Source of the DNA: Rhynchopus euleeides
Lineage: Eukaryota; Euglenozoa; Diplonemea; Diplonemida; Diplonemidae
Direction of reading: 5' to 3'
Assembly: GCA_963210315.1 (NCBI GenBank)
Contig: OY723308.1
Location: forward strand, 372,001-436,000
Length of the DNA: 64,000 nt
The notes beneath the pieces are model-generated. The model saw nothing but the letters and a program-made list of their open reading frames with translations. It was not told where the DNA came from and searched no databases. The stretch's first letter is position 1. Each line of letters opens with the position of its first letter. A program made the position numbers and the translations under genes. Of this stretch, positions 41,401 through 56,400 are shown one piece after another.

Positions 41401-44400
41401 GCCCTCGTAGCAGACGTACACCACAGGGGTGGCGGAGGTCGGGCGCGCGATGTTGCCGCTGCCCTGGCTGACCCACGGGGTCTGCGGGTCAACCACAACC
41501 GCCTTGTCGAAGACAACCGTCGAATTCACAACATCCAATACTACGGGGGTCCCGGGGGAGGTCAGGGCTGCCTGCCGCATAATGTCCTGGCACACGCTGG
41601 AGTCACGTCCAGTGAGGCACGCCTGGTTGAGGGAGGAACAGGTGCCACGGTCCGTCGTGAGCACGACACCCGCCTGGAGGCCGAAGGGGACCCCCGTGAG
41701 CTCGAGGATGAGTGTCTCCCCAGCGGTAGGCACGCCGGGCCCAAGGCACTCCCTGGTGGGGACGTGCACTGTGTAGATGACAGGCTGGCAGCCCGTCTCG
41801 ATGGAGGCTGTGGGGTCGGAGCACTGGTCGCAGTTCTCCCCCGCGTAGATCTCGAGGCACCTGTCGCAGCGCGCGCCGGTCCAGAAGTTGGCGCAGGTGC
41901 AGAGGCAGATGCCCTCGGGGCTGAGGGTGGCGTTGCCGTGCTTCTTGCAGGAGGGCGAGTCGGCCCCCTGGATGCACTCGCAGTCGGGGAACTCTGCGGT
42001 CGGGTCGGTGCAGGAGTTGCACATCCCGTTGTCCGGGGAGTAGATGGAGGGGCACGTCGTGCACTTCCGGTCTTCGCTGAGGGTCCAGGCGCTGAGGCAC
42101 TCGCACTCGCACCCGCTGGGCGAAGCGCGGGGGCTGCCCTGGAGGGAGGTGCCGCAGCTGCAGGTGCAGGAGTCGGGCTCGCCAGCAGCCCCGCGTGTGA
42201 GGGTGTAACCGGTCTTGCAGCGGTCGCAGTTTTCGCCCTCCAGAGGGTCGAGGCAGATGTCGCAGTTCTGCCCGATCCAGTTGCCGCTGCACTGGCAGAC
42301 GCACTTGTCACCCACCTTGGAGGCGGTGCCCCGCCCGTTGCACACCTTGTCATCGCAGGGCAGGCACTGCGGGTAGCTGTAGAAGAGGTTCGCGCACTTG
42401 TCACAGGCTGTGCTGTCGAATCTCTGGGGGCAGGTGTCGCACTTCGACCCGGTCCACTGGTTGTTGCACTTGCAGGTGCACTGCCCGTCGACCAGGGAGG
42501 GGACGCCGTTGCGGTTGCAGAAGTCGCCGCCGCACTCCGGTACCTTGCAGCCCGTGGCGAAGACACCACCCGCAGCAGCACAGCTGGTGCAGTCCTTCGT
42601 GATAGGGTCGATGGCATAGGGCAGGGGGCACTCGGCGCAGTTCGTGCCTGTCCACTTCCCAGTGCACTGGCAGGTGCACGTGCTCTGGTCAGGTGCAAGG
42701 ACAGCCACGCCGTGCCCGTTGCACACAGCTTGCGTGGAGCAGGACCCGCATGTGGGGTAGGCGTAGCGCCCGTCAGCACACTTGTCGCACATGTCGCCAG
42801 CGAAGCAAGGTGGGCAGATGTCGCACTTGTTGTCGCCCACCTCGGGTGCGGGCGTCCCGCACGTGTCACCACCTGGGTCTGTCCAGATGGCCTTCGCACT
42901 GAACATGTTCTTGCAGGTGCAAACGCACTGGTCGTTGACGACAGTCCCGAACCCAGACTTCACCCCGTTGGCAGAGCACGCAGCCTCATCACAGCGCATG
43001 CACACCTGCATCTTCTGCTTGTCAAACCCATAGTACCCGGGTGCGCACTTGTCGCACGTAGCGGTCCCAGTGTGAACCATGTTGTCGGGGCACTTGTCGC
43101 AGCGCTCGCCCTCCCAGGGGAAGGCGCACCCGCACACACACTTGTCGTTGACGATGGAGGTGGTGGCGGCATGGTTGTTGCAGAAGGCGTTGTCGCAGGT
43201 GAGGCAGGTCGGGTAGGCGAAGTTCTCAATATTGCACTGGTCGCACGTGATCTGGTTGAACTTTGCGGGGCAGCTGTCACACATCTCGCCCTCCCACATG
43301 TCCACGCAGGACCCGCAGGTGCAGCGCGTGGTCCCCAGCCCGCCGTCCACGATGGTGGGAGTGCCGTGCGGGCACATCGCAAATGTGCACGGCGAGCACA
43401 GGCCCTTCGATCCGTCACCATAGTTGCCAGGTGCACATTGGTCGCAGTTGTCCCCGCGGAAGTTCGGTGGGCAGTACTCGCAGCGATCACCAGCCCAGCC
43501 GTTCAGACACTTCACACAGGTGCACATGCCCTGCACCACCTGGTGCACACCGCGCTTGTGGCACCAGTCCTCGGTGCACTTGCAGCCGTGTGCCACGTCT
43601 GTGGTGTTACCGGGTGCGCACTGGTCGCAGTTGGCCCCGGCAAACACGGGCGGGCACACGTTGCAGGCATTGTCGCCTGTGCCATGCGGCTCCCAGTTGT
43701 TGGAGCACGTGCAGTTGCAGTGCAGCTGATCCGCCGTCAGCGACGCATCCGTAGCGTGTCCGTGGCACCTGCCCTCGGGGCTCAGGTCGCACTTGAAGCA
43801 CTTGGGGAACACTGTCGCCTGCACAGCGGGGTAGCACTGGTCGCATGTGTCGGGCGGGCCAAACGGGGCGGGGCACTTCTCGCACCTGTCCCCGGACCAC
43901 GCTTTGTCAGAGTCACAGGTGCACACGCACACACCCGTCTGGTCGTCCAGAGCAGCAGTGCCGTGGTTGCTGCAGTATGCCTTGTCGCACAGCACGCACG
44001 AAGGATAGCCAAACCGCCCGGCAGCACACGAGCTGCACTTCGCTGTGGCGTACTTCGGGTCGCACGTATCGCAGCGATCCCCAGACCACTGGTTGGAGCA
44101 CTCGCACACGCACGTGGGGCCGCCGCTGATGGGCTTGCCGTGTGAGCTGCAGTACGCGGTATCGCAGGGCGCGCAGATGCCGTTGCTTCCTGCGTAGCCC
44201 TGGGCGCAAGCCATGCAGTCACCCTGTGCGTCGAGGGCATTGGGCGACACACACTCGTTACACCGCGACCCAGTCCAACCCCCTGCACACGTGCACACGC
44301 AGAGGTCCGCGACGGTGTCGGGCACAGCCTTGGTGGCGTGCCCGCTGCAGACGCCCTTGATGGAGCAGGGCACGCACTCAGGGTACTCCACGTACCCGCT

Positions 44401-47400
44401 CTGGCACTCGTCGCAGTTGGCACCGCCGTAGGGGAAGGGGCAGTCCCTGCACCGAGTGGTGGGGTCCCAGTGAGTCCCGGGGTCGCACAGGCACCCGCAG
44501 TCATACTTCCCGTCCTTGTAGCCAATCTCCTTCCCGTGCCCACTGCAGCCGCTCTTGCAGCGGCACTGGCAGTCGCCGTTCACCAGCTCCGCATAGAGGA
44601 CAGTGCCGCCCCCGTACTTCACGGAGCAGTGGTTGGAGTCGCACTTCTGGCAGTTGGGGTAGCCGAAGTACTCCGGAGCACAAGTGTTGCACTGCCCTGT
44701 GGAGGGGTCGTAGCCGTCAGGGCACACATCGCACGCATTGCCCTGCCACTGGTTAGCGTTGCACCCGCACACACACTGCATCTTGTCGGGCGACACGACG
44801 CCAGTGCCCCTGTTGTTACACGCTGCGGCGTCGCACGCGTTGCAGTCAGGGTACTTGTACCTCCCATCAGCACACTGTTCGCATTGTGCTTTGCTGTCGA
44901 ACTTTGTCTCGTCGCACTGGTCGCACTTCGTGCCGAAGTACTGCCCCTTGCAGGACTGGCAGGCACACACCGTTTTCAGCGTGCTCGGCAAGTCCATCCC
45001 GAAGTCGATCTCCACCCTGACCTGCGCGACACCGTTCTGGCAGGCTCCAGGGGCACCTGCCATGCACAGCTTGCAACCCATCGCCTCCGCAGGGTTGCCG
45101 AAGAAGCCCAAAACACACTTGTTGCACTCTGCATCTCCCTGGTAGTACGACATGTCGCAGACGTCGCAGCGGGCACCCGTCCACCCCATATTGCACTTGC
45201 AGGTACACACACCGCCATCGGTCTGGGGCGTCCCGTGGTTGCTGCAATATTCGTAGGAGCAGGAGCAGTTGAACTCCGGGGTTGTATAGGCCGGGATTGT
45301 CTTGTCGCACTCCTTGCAGTCCGCGTCGAAGCCTGGGGGGCAGATGGTGCACGCAATCTCTGACTTCCCCGACGGACCCCAGCGGTTGTTGCAAACACAG
45401 TCGCACCCAGCCTCGTTCATGGAGATGGCGTTCACACCGTGGCCGTTGCAGCAGGCCGTGCAGTCGGCGTAGTTACCGTAGTGTCCCGGGGCACACCTGT
45501 TGCAGGTTGTCTGCTCGAACTTCGGAGGGCACACATCGCATGAGGTGGTGGGGGTCGCGGCACTCGTCCACTGTGCCCTGCATGCGCAGACGCACTGCTT
45601 GAGGTCGACCGATGGCGCAACAGAGTCCGCATTTCCCTGGCAGTGCACATCCACGTCGCACAGCACACACTCCGGGTAGTTGATACGGCCAACTCCACAC
45701 GTCTTGCACTGTGTCTGCTCGTACTGCGCAGGGCAAGCGTTGCACGTGGTTCCCTTCCACTGGTCGAGGCATGTGCAGTCGCATTCAGTCATTGCTGCAT
45801 TGGTGCCGACCGCAGAGGCGTGCCCGCTGCAGTTGGTGGGGATCTCGCACAGCAGGCACTCGGGGTACTGCACATGCTTTGCAGCGCACTTGTTGCAGCC
45901 TGCAGTTTTGTCGTAGTTGGGAGGACAGGTGCCACACGTAGTGCCCTCCCACTGTGCCTTGCAGTGGCACGTACACTCTGTGGCTGTGGAGGAGGCTGTC
46001 GTCACAGACACAGAGTTGCCAGCACCGCCGCAGTCGTCAAGGGTACAGGCTTTGCAGACCAGGGTGCGAGGCCCTGTGAGGGGTGTGGTCATCTTGTAGC
46101 CAACCGAGCAGACGTTGCAGTCGGAGCCAGCAAACTCCGCAGCACACTTCTCGCACTTCAGGCCGTCCCACATGTTGCGGCACGCGCACACACAGTCGGT
46201 GTTGCCCATGTTGTGTGTCACGCCATCGGGTGTGACCGTGTGGCTATTGCAGTGCACGTCCTCGTTACACTTGCCACAGATCGGTGGTGCCACGTGGTTG
46301 TCGGCACACTTGTCACAGTCGCTCCCCGAGAAGTTGTCCGGACAGGACTCGCACTTCTTCCCCTGCCAGCTGTTTGTGCACTCGCACAGGCACTGCTTGT
46401 TGGCCCCGTCAGAAGCGACAGCACTGGCGTGGTCATTGCAGTGCGCCGAGATGGTGCACCGCACGCATGCGGGGTAGTCGATGTAGCCGTTGGCACATGC
46501 CCCGCAGTCCTTGGTCTTGTCGAAGTTTTCAGGGCACACCGAGCAGTTTCCACCCTTCCACTGGTTGGAACACACGCAGTCGCACTGGGTCGCTGTCAGA
46601 TCCGCACTCACAGACACCGCATTGCTGCTGCAGTGCACGTCGATGTCACACATCACACAGTCCGGATACGTGATACGGTCCTTCGCACACTTGTTGCAGC
46701 TGGCACCAGCATACTGCGACGGACACTGCGAGCAGTCACGGCTCGTCCACTGGTCGCTGCACGTGCACACACAAGCAATCCGGTCAGCATCAGAGGTGAC
46801 GCCATCGGCATGCCCACTGCAGTGCTTGTCAGGTGTGCACTGGTCGCAGGCGGGATAGCCGTAGTAGCCCGTCGTGCACTTCGAGCAGGTGGAGCTCTCT
46901 GCCGCCTTCATGGGGCACACCCCGCAGGTCTCGCCCTGCCACAGGTTGGCGCATGTGCACTCGCACTGTGTCCGCTCGGGGTTGGTCGTCACTGACACGG
47001 CGTTGCTGTTGCAGTGGTCACTAACCTTGCACTCTTTGCACGCAGGGTACCCCACGTAGCCCGCAGCGCACCTCCCGCAGCTGGACTCACGGTCGAACTC
47101 CTGTGCACACTGGCTGCAGTCACCCGACTGCCACTGGTGACTGCACGTGCACACACAGGAGGTCTTGTCAGGTGAACTTGCAACACTATCCGCATTGTTG
47201 TTGCAGTGCACGCGCACAGAACACGCCTGGCATCCGTCATTTGTCAGATAGTAGCCGTCAGCACATTCATTGCAGTCGGCGCCTGTGTAACCCTTCGGGC
47301 AGGTCTCGCAGTGCTCCCCGGTCCAGTGGTTGCTGCACACGCAATCGCACTGCAAGGCATCCGAGGAGGATGCCACCGACACCGCATGGCCAGAGCAGTG

Positions 47401-50400
47401 CACCGCAACGTCGCACTTCTCGCACGAGGGGTAGTGGATGTAGCCGTCAGCGCACTTGGTGCAGGTCGCCTGATCATACTGAACCGGGCACGTCTGGCAC
47501 GCCTTGTCTGTGAAGTGGCCGTTGCACTCACACACGCACTGCGTCTTATCCAAGTTGGACCGAACCCCCTTCGCATGCACGCTGTCGGTGCAGTCCAGTG
47601 CGATAGTGCACATGCGGCACCCCCCTGTCCCCGCAGGGGCAGTGGCCGACACGTAGTTGGTTTGGCACTGGTCGCACGTTGTGCCCTCGTATCCCAGGGT
47701 GCATGAACAGACACACGATGTCTGCTCCGCGTTGGTGCTGACGACGGAGGCATGCCCGTTGCAGTACGCTGCCTCGCACGCTGTGCACTGTGGGTAGTTG
47801 ATGTAGCCGTATGCGCACCTGCCGCAGTCGTCCCCCGTCGAAAACTGCGGGCTACACGAATCGCACGTTGTCCCCTTCCACTGGTTGCGGCACGTGCACG
47901 AGCACGTCAGGCTGTCCGACGTCACGGAGACGGCATGCCCGTTGCAGGACAGTGCGGTGGTGCATTCACTGCATGCCGGGTACCCGATGTAGCCGATGGC
48001 ACACGCGCCACAATCCTTGGTAGGTGTACCGTCGTAGCCCAGCGGGCACGTCTCGCAGTTGTGACCCTTCCAGCTGTTGCGGCAATCGCAGGTGCACGAC
48101 GTCAAAGAGACATCAGGATACACAGCGACAGCACGTCCGTTGCAGTGGGTGTCTGATGTGCAGTCGCCGCACACGGGGTAGTCAGTACGCCCGCCAGCAC
48201 AAGAATCACAAGTCACCGAGTTGAACAACGCCGAGCACGTCTGGCACTTGTCACCGGTCCACTGGTCCTTACACTTGCACTGACAAGAAGGTGTGGGGTT
48301 TGCGGCGATTGCTTGGCTGACTGTCGATACGGAAAGTGCCCTGGAGTTGCAGTCCGACTGATCACACAGCTTTGTGCACCCCGTAGCGTACCCGGTATAC
48401 CCGAGCTTGCACTTGTCGCAGTCGGGGCCGGTGTATGGGTGGCTGCACGTGGTGCACGTCGAACCAGACCATTTGTTCCGGCACTGGCAGACACACACCT
48501 TCCCGTCGGTTGACGTGACAGTGTCGGCGTGCCCACTGCAGTGCACGTTGACATCGCAGGGTGTGCATGTGGGGTAGTTGATATGATCAGCACTGCAGGC
48601 ACCACAGTCCTTTGTACTGTCATACTCTGCTGCACATGTGGCACACGTGGACCCCGTCCACTCGTTGCGGCAGTTGCAGTCGCACACAGTGAAACCTGTG
48701 GCTTGTGTCGACGTTGTCGAGAGGGCATGGTTGTTGCAGTGCTGCGCAGAGGTGCACTGTGTGCAGTCAGGGTAGTTGATGTAGCCGGGAGCACACCCAT
48801 CGCAATCAGCGTTCTGCACAAATTTCGCAGCGCACGTTTCGCAGGTCTTGCCAGTCCATGACGTACGGCACGTGCAATCACACTTGGCGTTGGTTGCGTC
48901 CGATGTGACTGCGACTGCGTGGCCGTTGCAGTGCTGTGCGGTTGCGCATGCAATGCACACAGGATACCCGATGTAGCCGACATCGCACTTCTCACACACT
49001 GTTCCTGCGTAGCCCACCTTACAGGTGCAGGTACACGCAGTGTTGTCGAAGTTGGATGTGACAGCGTTCGCGTTCCCGTTGCAGTCCTTCTGGGATGTGC
49101 ACTCACGGCACGACGGGTACGTGACAAAACCGCGCGCGCATTTGTTGCAGCTGCTGCCTGTGAAGCTGTACGGACACGATTCGCACTCGTGCCCCTGCCA
49201 CATGTTGTCACATTGGCACACACACTGCAGCTTGTCGGGTGTCGATGTCACGGACTTGGCACGCCCGTGGCAATGGTCAACGGAAGTGCACGGCTTGCAC
49301 AGAGGGTAGTCAACGTATCCAACAGCACACTCGTCGCAGTCAGCACCACCGAACTCTGTGGGACATGTGCTGCACTTGTTGTCTGTCCACTTGTTCCTGC
49401 ACGTACACACACACGCTGCTTTAGGGAAGTCCGATGTCACGGAGCGGGCGTGGTTGGTACAGTGCGCAAGCGATGTGCATTCGGTGCACCCCGGATAGCC
49501 GATGTAGCCCACGGCACACTCATTGCAACCGAAGCCACCGAACTGCTGAGGGCACTCGGTGCAGGCACCACCCTTCCATTGGTCCGCACATGTGCAGTCA
49601 CACCCATCCTTCGCGGCATTTGAGGTGGTTGCGGTGGCGTGGGCGTGGCAGTGCTCTGTCGTCGAACACTGGATGCACGACGGGTAGTTATAATACCCCA
49701 CCGCACACGCAGCGCATGTCGTCTGGTCGTACTTCACCGCACACTCCTTGCAACTGAGGCCCGTCCACATATCTTTGCAGTTGCACACGCACAACGCCTG
49801 ACTTGCATCGGTGGTAACGGAGACCGCCAGGTTATTGCAGTGGACAGCCGATGTGCACTCGATACACTTCACCCCCGGAGCAGTGGCGTCGAGGATGTAC
49901 CCAGCAGCACAAGCTTCACACTTGGACCCAGTGTAGCCCGTCGCACAAACGCATGCACAGCTTGTCTTCGACCCGTCGGCAGACGTCGAGGCGGCGTTGT
50001 TGTTGCAGTGCACGCTTGAGGTACAGTCGACGCAGGCTGGGTAGTTGATACGGTCACCGTCACAGCTGTTGCACGTCGCGGAGTACTTGGTGTCGCACTG
50101 GCTGCAGTCAGTTCCGGTCCACTGATCTTGGCACTCACACACACAGGACTTCTTGTCCAGTGCGCTGGTCACCGATTTCGCACGCTGGTTGCAGTCGACC
50201 TGCCCACAGAGGCTGCAGACCACTGGGCTGGTGCCGGTCTGCTTGTAGCCCACAGCGCACTCATTGCAGTCGGCACCAGCATACTGCGCAGGGCAGTTCT
50301 GGCACGACTGCCCCTCCCACCTGTTGTGGCATGCACACACACACGATGTGTCTGACAGGGCCTGGTTGACGTCGCCCCTGTTGTTGCAGTGCAAGGCACT

Positions 50401-53400
50401 TGTGCATGCCTCGCAAATGGGGTACGGCTTGCTGTGCTGGGCATTGGCACACTCGTTGCATGTGGGACCCGAGAACTCTGCCGGGCACGTCGAGCAGTCG
50501 TTCCCTGTGTAGCTGTTGCTGCACTGGCACTCGCACACATTCCGGTTCGACGTCACAAAGTTGGCGTTGTTAGCGCTAGTGCAGTCCCTCGTCACCGCAC
50601 ACTTTCTGCAGTCCCCGTTGTCAGGCACATATCCGATAGCACACTGCCCGCAGTCCAGCGCTGCATCCCACCCAACCTTGCAAGCGGTGCACGAGGTGCC
50701 CTGCCACTGGTTCCGGCAGATGCACTTACATGTCACTCCATCTGTTGAACCGACAGCGTCCGCCCTGCCGTTGCAGTGAACCTTCACGTCGCAGCGGCTG
50801 CATTGCGGGTAGATGATATGGTCGTTCGCACATTCATTGCAGTCTGCTCCACCAAACTGCGAAGGGCACGTCACGCACGAATCGCCCTGCCACTGGTTGC
50901 TGCACGTGCAGTCGCATCCCGTCTTCGAAGGGTTTGACGTTGTGGCAGTGGCATGCCCGTTGCAGTGTGTCGCAGTGTTGCACTCCGTGCACTGTGGGTA
51001 GTTGATGAACCCGAGTGCGCAGGTGTCGCAGTTTGCGCCGGTGAACTGTTTCGGGCACACGTCGCAGTGCGCACCAGTCCACTGAGTGGTGCATGTGCAG
51101 GTGCAGGTCTGGTCGATCCCGCCTGAGCTTGCCACAGACGTGGCACGCCCACTGCAGTGTGTCGCGACATCGCAAATGAAGCATCCTCCTGACACAGACG
51201 TGTCCGCACCCTTGATGTAGCCCGCTTCACACTCGCCACATGTGCCGCCAACGTAACCAGGCGCACATGTGCATTGGCACTCAGTGGCACTGGGCTTCGA
51301 CGTGGCTGATGTAGCATGCCCGTTACAGTGCTTGTCCGACGTGCACAGTGTGCAGTCCGGGTAGTTGATGTAACCTGTCTTGCATGAGCTGCACGTCGCA
51401 GGGTCGAAGCGGGTGGGACACTCATTGCAAGTCGCTCCTGTCCACTGGTCGCTGCACGAGCAGACACACACCGTACGCTCGACGTTGGTCGCCACCGCAA
51501 CTGCATTCCCGCTGCAGTGAGTCTGCACGTCACACGTATCGCACTTCGAGTAGCCAACCTTGCCCTCGGAGCACCTGTCGCACTGCCCTGTGGGCTGCGT
51601 GCGCCGCAGGAAGATCTCGACGACACCGTCAGCTGCGTCGATGACGCCGCTGCACCTGTCGTTGACACGGAAGGGTGCGCTGAGGAGCCCGTGCAGGCCG
51701 TCCTTGGTGCCCATCCCGTCACCACGCTTGGGGCACTCAGACAGCGGCGTGGCCGGCATGAAGAGCCCACGGTTGGACACCGTCGTCAGCAGAGCATACT
51801 GCGAGTAGGCAGGCGGCGTCTGCAGCCCTCCCCACAGCGTCTCCTGCGCACAGAGGTAAATGCCACCCTCCGACAGTGCCGCGCACAGCCCAGCGGTGTT
51901 CGTGCCACCCGACGAACTTAACTGCCAGACAGAACGTGTCACCTTGTAGTAGCGGGAAGTGGCGTCGTTGCCGTTGATGCGCACCTTGAAGATGACATTC
52001 TCCACACCGTACTGGGCGACCTTCGTGTTGATGTCTGAGTCGGACAGCTTGCACGTGCCTGATGTGCAGCCCGCCTGCCCCACAGCACCAGCAGAGATGG
52101 TGTCCTGCCCCTCGACCTTGCCGCCGGTCACCTGAAGGCGCACCACCTGCTCCCACGTTTGGTCCACAGGCGTCGCGACAGCATCTGCAAGGAACGAAGA
52201 GGGGCAGGTGTTGCAGGTCGTGCCCTCCCACTGGTCTGTGCAGGTGCACACGCAGGCCTTGCGGGCGGAGTCGGAGGTCACGGCGCTCGCCCGGGAGTTG
52301 CAGTCCTTCTGGACATCGCACTTCGTGCACCCCTGGCCCTTGACAGCGCTGTATTGCACGTGACCCTCAGCACACTCATCGCAGTCCCCGGTGTACTGCG
52401 TGGGGCATGTGGAGCAAGTCGACCCAATCCACTGGGAACGGCAGGTGCAGATGCACGACACACGGCCTGCGTCAGACGTCACAGACGCAGCGTGGCCATT
52501 GCAGTGGTCCGAGGTCATACACTTGGTGCAGGTGGGGAAGTTGATGTGCCCCTCGGCACACGCAGCGCAATATTTCGTCGCGTCGAACTTGCTGTCGCAT
52601 TCGCTGCAGGTTGTCCCCTTCCACTCCGACCGGCAGCTGCACAGGCACGCAGTGTGGTCAGGAGACGACGAGACGGCCAAAGCATTGCCGCTGCAGTGAA
52701 GGGTGGTGTCGCACTGCACGCAGTCTTTGCCCACCTTCATGTAGTGGTCTGCACACTCCGAGCACTGCGCCCCGACGTAGCCCGTGTTACAGATGCAGAT
52801 GCACTGCGTACGCTCGGCATTGGCGTAGACACCCACCTGTGTGTCTCCCCACACACGCCCGAGCGGGTCGCTCAGGTTCTGGCCAGCATGGGAGCTGCAG
52901 TGGGTGTTGACATCGCACTGGAGACAGGTGGGGTAGTTGATGAGGTTTTCAGCGCATTGGTCACAGCGGGTCTGCTCGTACGCAGGGGGGCACACAGCGC
53001 AGGCTGACGAGGCGGTGAACTGCCCCTTGCAGGTGCACACGCAGCCCGAGTGGTCTGCGTTGTGAGTGGCAGACACTGAGTTGCCGTTGCACATCGTGTC
53101 GTCGCACGGCATACAGTCCTTAGAGGCATCGAGGTAGAAACCATTGGCACACGTATCACAGTCAGCACCGGCCCAGTTGCTCGGGCAGCTCTCGCACTTG
53201 AGCCCAGCCCAGGCGTTCCTGCAAGTGCACTCACACGTTGAGAAGTCGGCAGAGTGGTGCACATCTGTGGCATGCCCGCTGCAATGGATGTCTGTCTTGC
53301 ATTCGCCACAGATGGGGTAAGCGATGCGTTTATCAGCGCAGCGGTCGCAGGGCACGCCCGTGCTGTTGAATGCTGCCGGACACGTCCCACAGTCAGTGCC

Positions 53401-56400
53401 GGTCCACGCGTTGTTGCAGGTGCAGACACAGCTCAAGAGGCTTGCGTCGCTGTGGACAGTGACACCCCTGCCGTTGCAGTGCGACACGACATCGCACGCG
53501 GTGCACTGCGGGTAGTTGATGTAGCCAGGCGCGCAGGTGTCACAGTCGGGGCCTGAGAACTGGGTGGGGCATGTCTGGCATTGGAGGCCAGTCCACTTGT
53601 TGCGGCATTGGCAGTTGCACTTCGACTTTGCCGCATCGGATTGCACAGAGAGAGCATGGTCGCTGCAGTGGGTGTCAACCCGGCACTGCTCGCAGCTGGG
53701 ATATGTGATGTGGTCCTGTGCACACGATGCACAAGTGGTCTGGTCGTACTTCGCATCGCAGCTATCGCAGATGTCGCCACCCCACTGTGCCGTGCACGAG
53801 CACACACAGCGATCGCAGGACCGATCAAACGAGTATGTCTGGACACCGTCGTTACCCACCCAGTGCCCGCACGTCGGCTGCGGCCCCTCATGGACACACT
53901 TACCGCCGATGAACTGGCACCATGTGCTTGTGCCGCCCGACCAGCCGTACTCGATAGCGAGGCAGTCCGCCCTCGCCTTGCATGCAGCCTTGCACGACTC
54001 GGCGGTAGCAAAGTCGCCGCCGCCCAAAACAGTCTTGCCTGTTGCACAGCAGCCAGGGCCCTCGGCCTTCCAGCACCCCACGTCCGTCGCGACGGCAGAC
54101 GCATGCCCCGAGCAGTGGGTGGGGATTCCGCACAGCGTGCACAGCGGGTAGCCGATGTGCCCTGCGGCACACGCGGCGCAGTCCTTCGCTGCATCGTACT
54201 TCGCAGGGCACGACTCGCACGACTTGCCCGACCAATGCTGCACACATGAGCACTCGCATTCGGTGTTGTCGGCGTTGCTCGTCACAGTGCTTGCGTGGTA
54301 GCGGCAGTCAGCTGGGCCGCACTTCCTGCACGTTGGGTAGCCCACATACCCAACGTCACACTTGTCACAGGTTGCACCCGTGAAGCCAGGCATGCAAGTG
54401 CAGGTGCACACTGTGCGAGTCAGGTCGGAGGACACGCTGACAGCATTGTTATTGCAGTGCACAGGGATGTCGCACGCAGTGCAGCTTGGCTTGATGTACC
54501 CCGCATCGCACTGGTCGCAGTCTGCGCCGGTCCACCCCTGCGGGCACAGGCTGCAGTCGGTGCCGACCCAGCTGTTGCGGCAAGTGCACACGCACGCCAG
54601 CTTTGCTGCATTGGACACCACAGACGTAGCCCGGTTGTTGCAGTGCACTGCAGATGTGCACTGGGTGCAGGTCGGGTATGTAATGTAGTTCGTGGCACAT
54701 TCCTGGCAGTCGGTCCCCTGGAAGTTGCTCGGGCACGAGTCACACTTCAGCCCCGACCAGCTGTTGCGGCAAGAGCACACACATTCAGCCTTGTAAGGGT
54801 CAGACGTCACTGACACAGAATGGCTGTTGCAATGTGCGGCACCGGTGCACTGAGTGCATGTCGGATAGGTGATATAACCCACAGCACACTCGTTGCAGTC
54901 CGTCCCCCCAAACTTTGTATCACAGGTGAGGCAGCTGTCGCTAAGGGAGTACGAGTTGCGGCAGGTACACGCGCACTTTGTGTGGGTAGGGTCAGATGTC
55001 ACACTGCTTGCATGAGAAGAGCAGTGAACGTCGTTCTCACACTTGGTGCAGGTCGGGTAGCTGATGTATCCATCAGCACACTTGTCGCACGTCTGCTGGT
55101 TGAACTCGTGCGGGCACACATTGCATGCAGTGCCAGTCCACATCCCAGTACAGTCACAGAGGCAGGCAGTTTGTCCGGTGTTTGCCACTGCAGTAAGCGA
55201 ATGGCCACTGCAGTGCACGTTGGGGTCGCACAGCACACACGAGGGGTAGTTGATCATGTTGGCGGCACATTTGTCACACTTGGCACCTGAGTACTTCGTG
55301 TCACACGTGCACTCGCAGTCGAGCCTCTGCGTATCAGACCCGACAGACTTCGCGTGTCCATTGCAGTGCGCATTGTTAGTGCACAGCGTGCACGTCGGAT
55401 AGTTGATGTAACCTGGGAGGCATGCGTTGCAGTCGCTGGATGCCAGGTCGAACGGTGAGACACACGTGTTGCAGTCTGTCCCAGACCATTCGTGGCGGCA
55501 GGTGCACTCGCATGCGGTCTTGTCAACGCTAGATTGCACGACAGATGCGTGGTTGCTGCAGTTCCCAGCCACAGTGCACTCGTAGCATGCGGGGTAGGTC
55601 GTGCGGCCCGTAGCGCACTCATTGCAGTCTGACCCCCCATACTCCGCTGGGCACGATGCGCATGCTGTCGATGGCTCCCACTGGTTGCGGCAGGTGCACA
55701 CGCATGTGTGTGGGGTTGAGACCAGGTCGGCGACGACACTTGCTGCATGGTCATTGCAGTGGTCAGCAGACGTGCACTCAGTGCACACAGGCGGGGTGTG
55801 GGCATTACCAGCGCACAGCTCGCAATCAGACCCTGTAAACTGAGAATGGCAAGTCTCACACCGCGCACCCGACCACTGGTTGCGGCAGGTGCACATGCAC
55901 GTTGCGAAGGAGGGGTCGGAGGTCACACTTGTCGCCCTGCCAAGGCAGTCTGTGGTCAGGTCGCACTCCCGGCACACGGGGTACCCCACACGCCCAGGCA
56001 GACACTGCCCACAGTCTTGTGTCGCGTTGATCCCCGTGGGGCAGGTTTTGCAGTCTGAATCAGTCCACGCATTGCGGCAGCTGCAGAGGCAGGTAAGGCC
56101 GTTCCCCGAAGTCACGAGGTCCGCATTGCCGCTGCAGTGCGTCGTGATGTCGCACAGGTCGCAGGTGGGGTAGTTGATGCGATTTGCTGCACACGCGTCG
56201 CAGTTTGCACCGCCGAAGGCTGCAGAGCAGACGTCACAGGACGTCCCCGTCCAAGAGTTGTCACACGGGCCACAGACGCAGGCGTCGTTCAGCGGGTTGC
56301 TGTTGACGACACTAGCACGCCCGTTACAGTGCACCGCGAGCGTGCACTGCTCACACTGTGGGTAGTTAATGTAACCTGTTGCACACTTATCGCAGGCCAC

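Noticed and set aside
40960..44145. Plus-strand open frame of 1,061 codons opposite the giant gene
   Set aside because: It is the antisense shadow of the EGF-like and beta-repeat coding exon. Its translation is Ala/Val/Gly/Arg-rich with no motifs.
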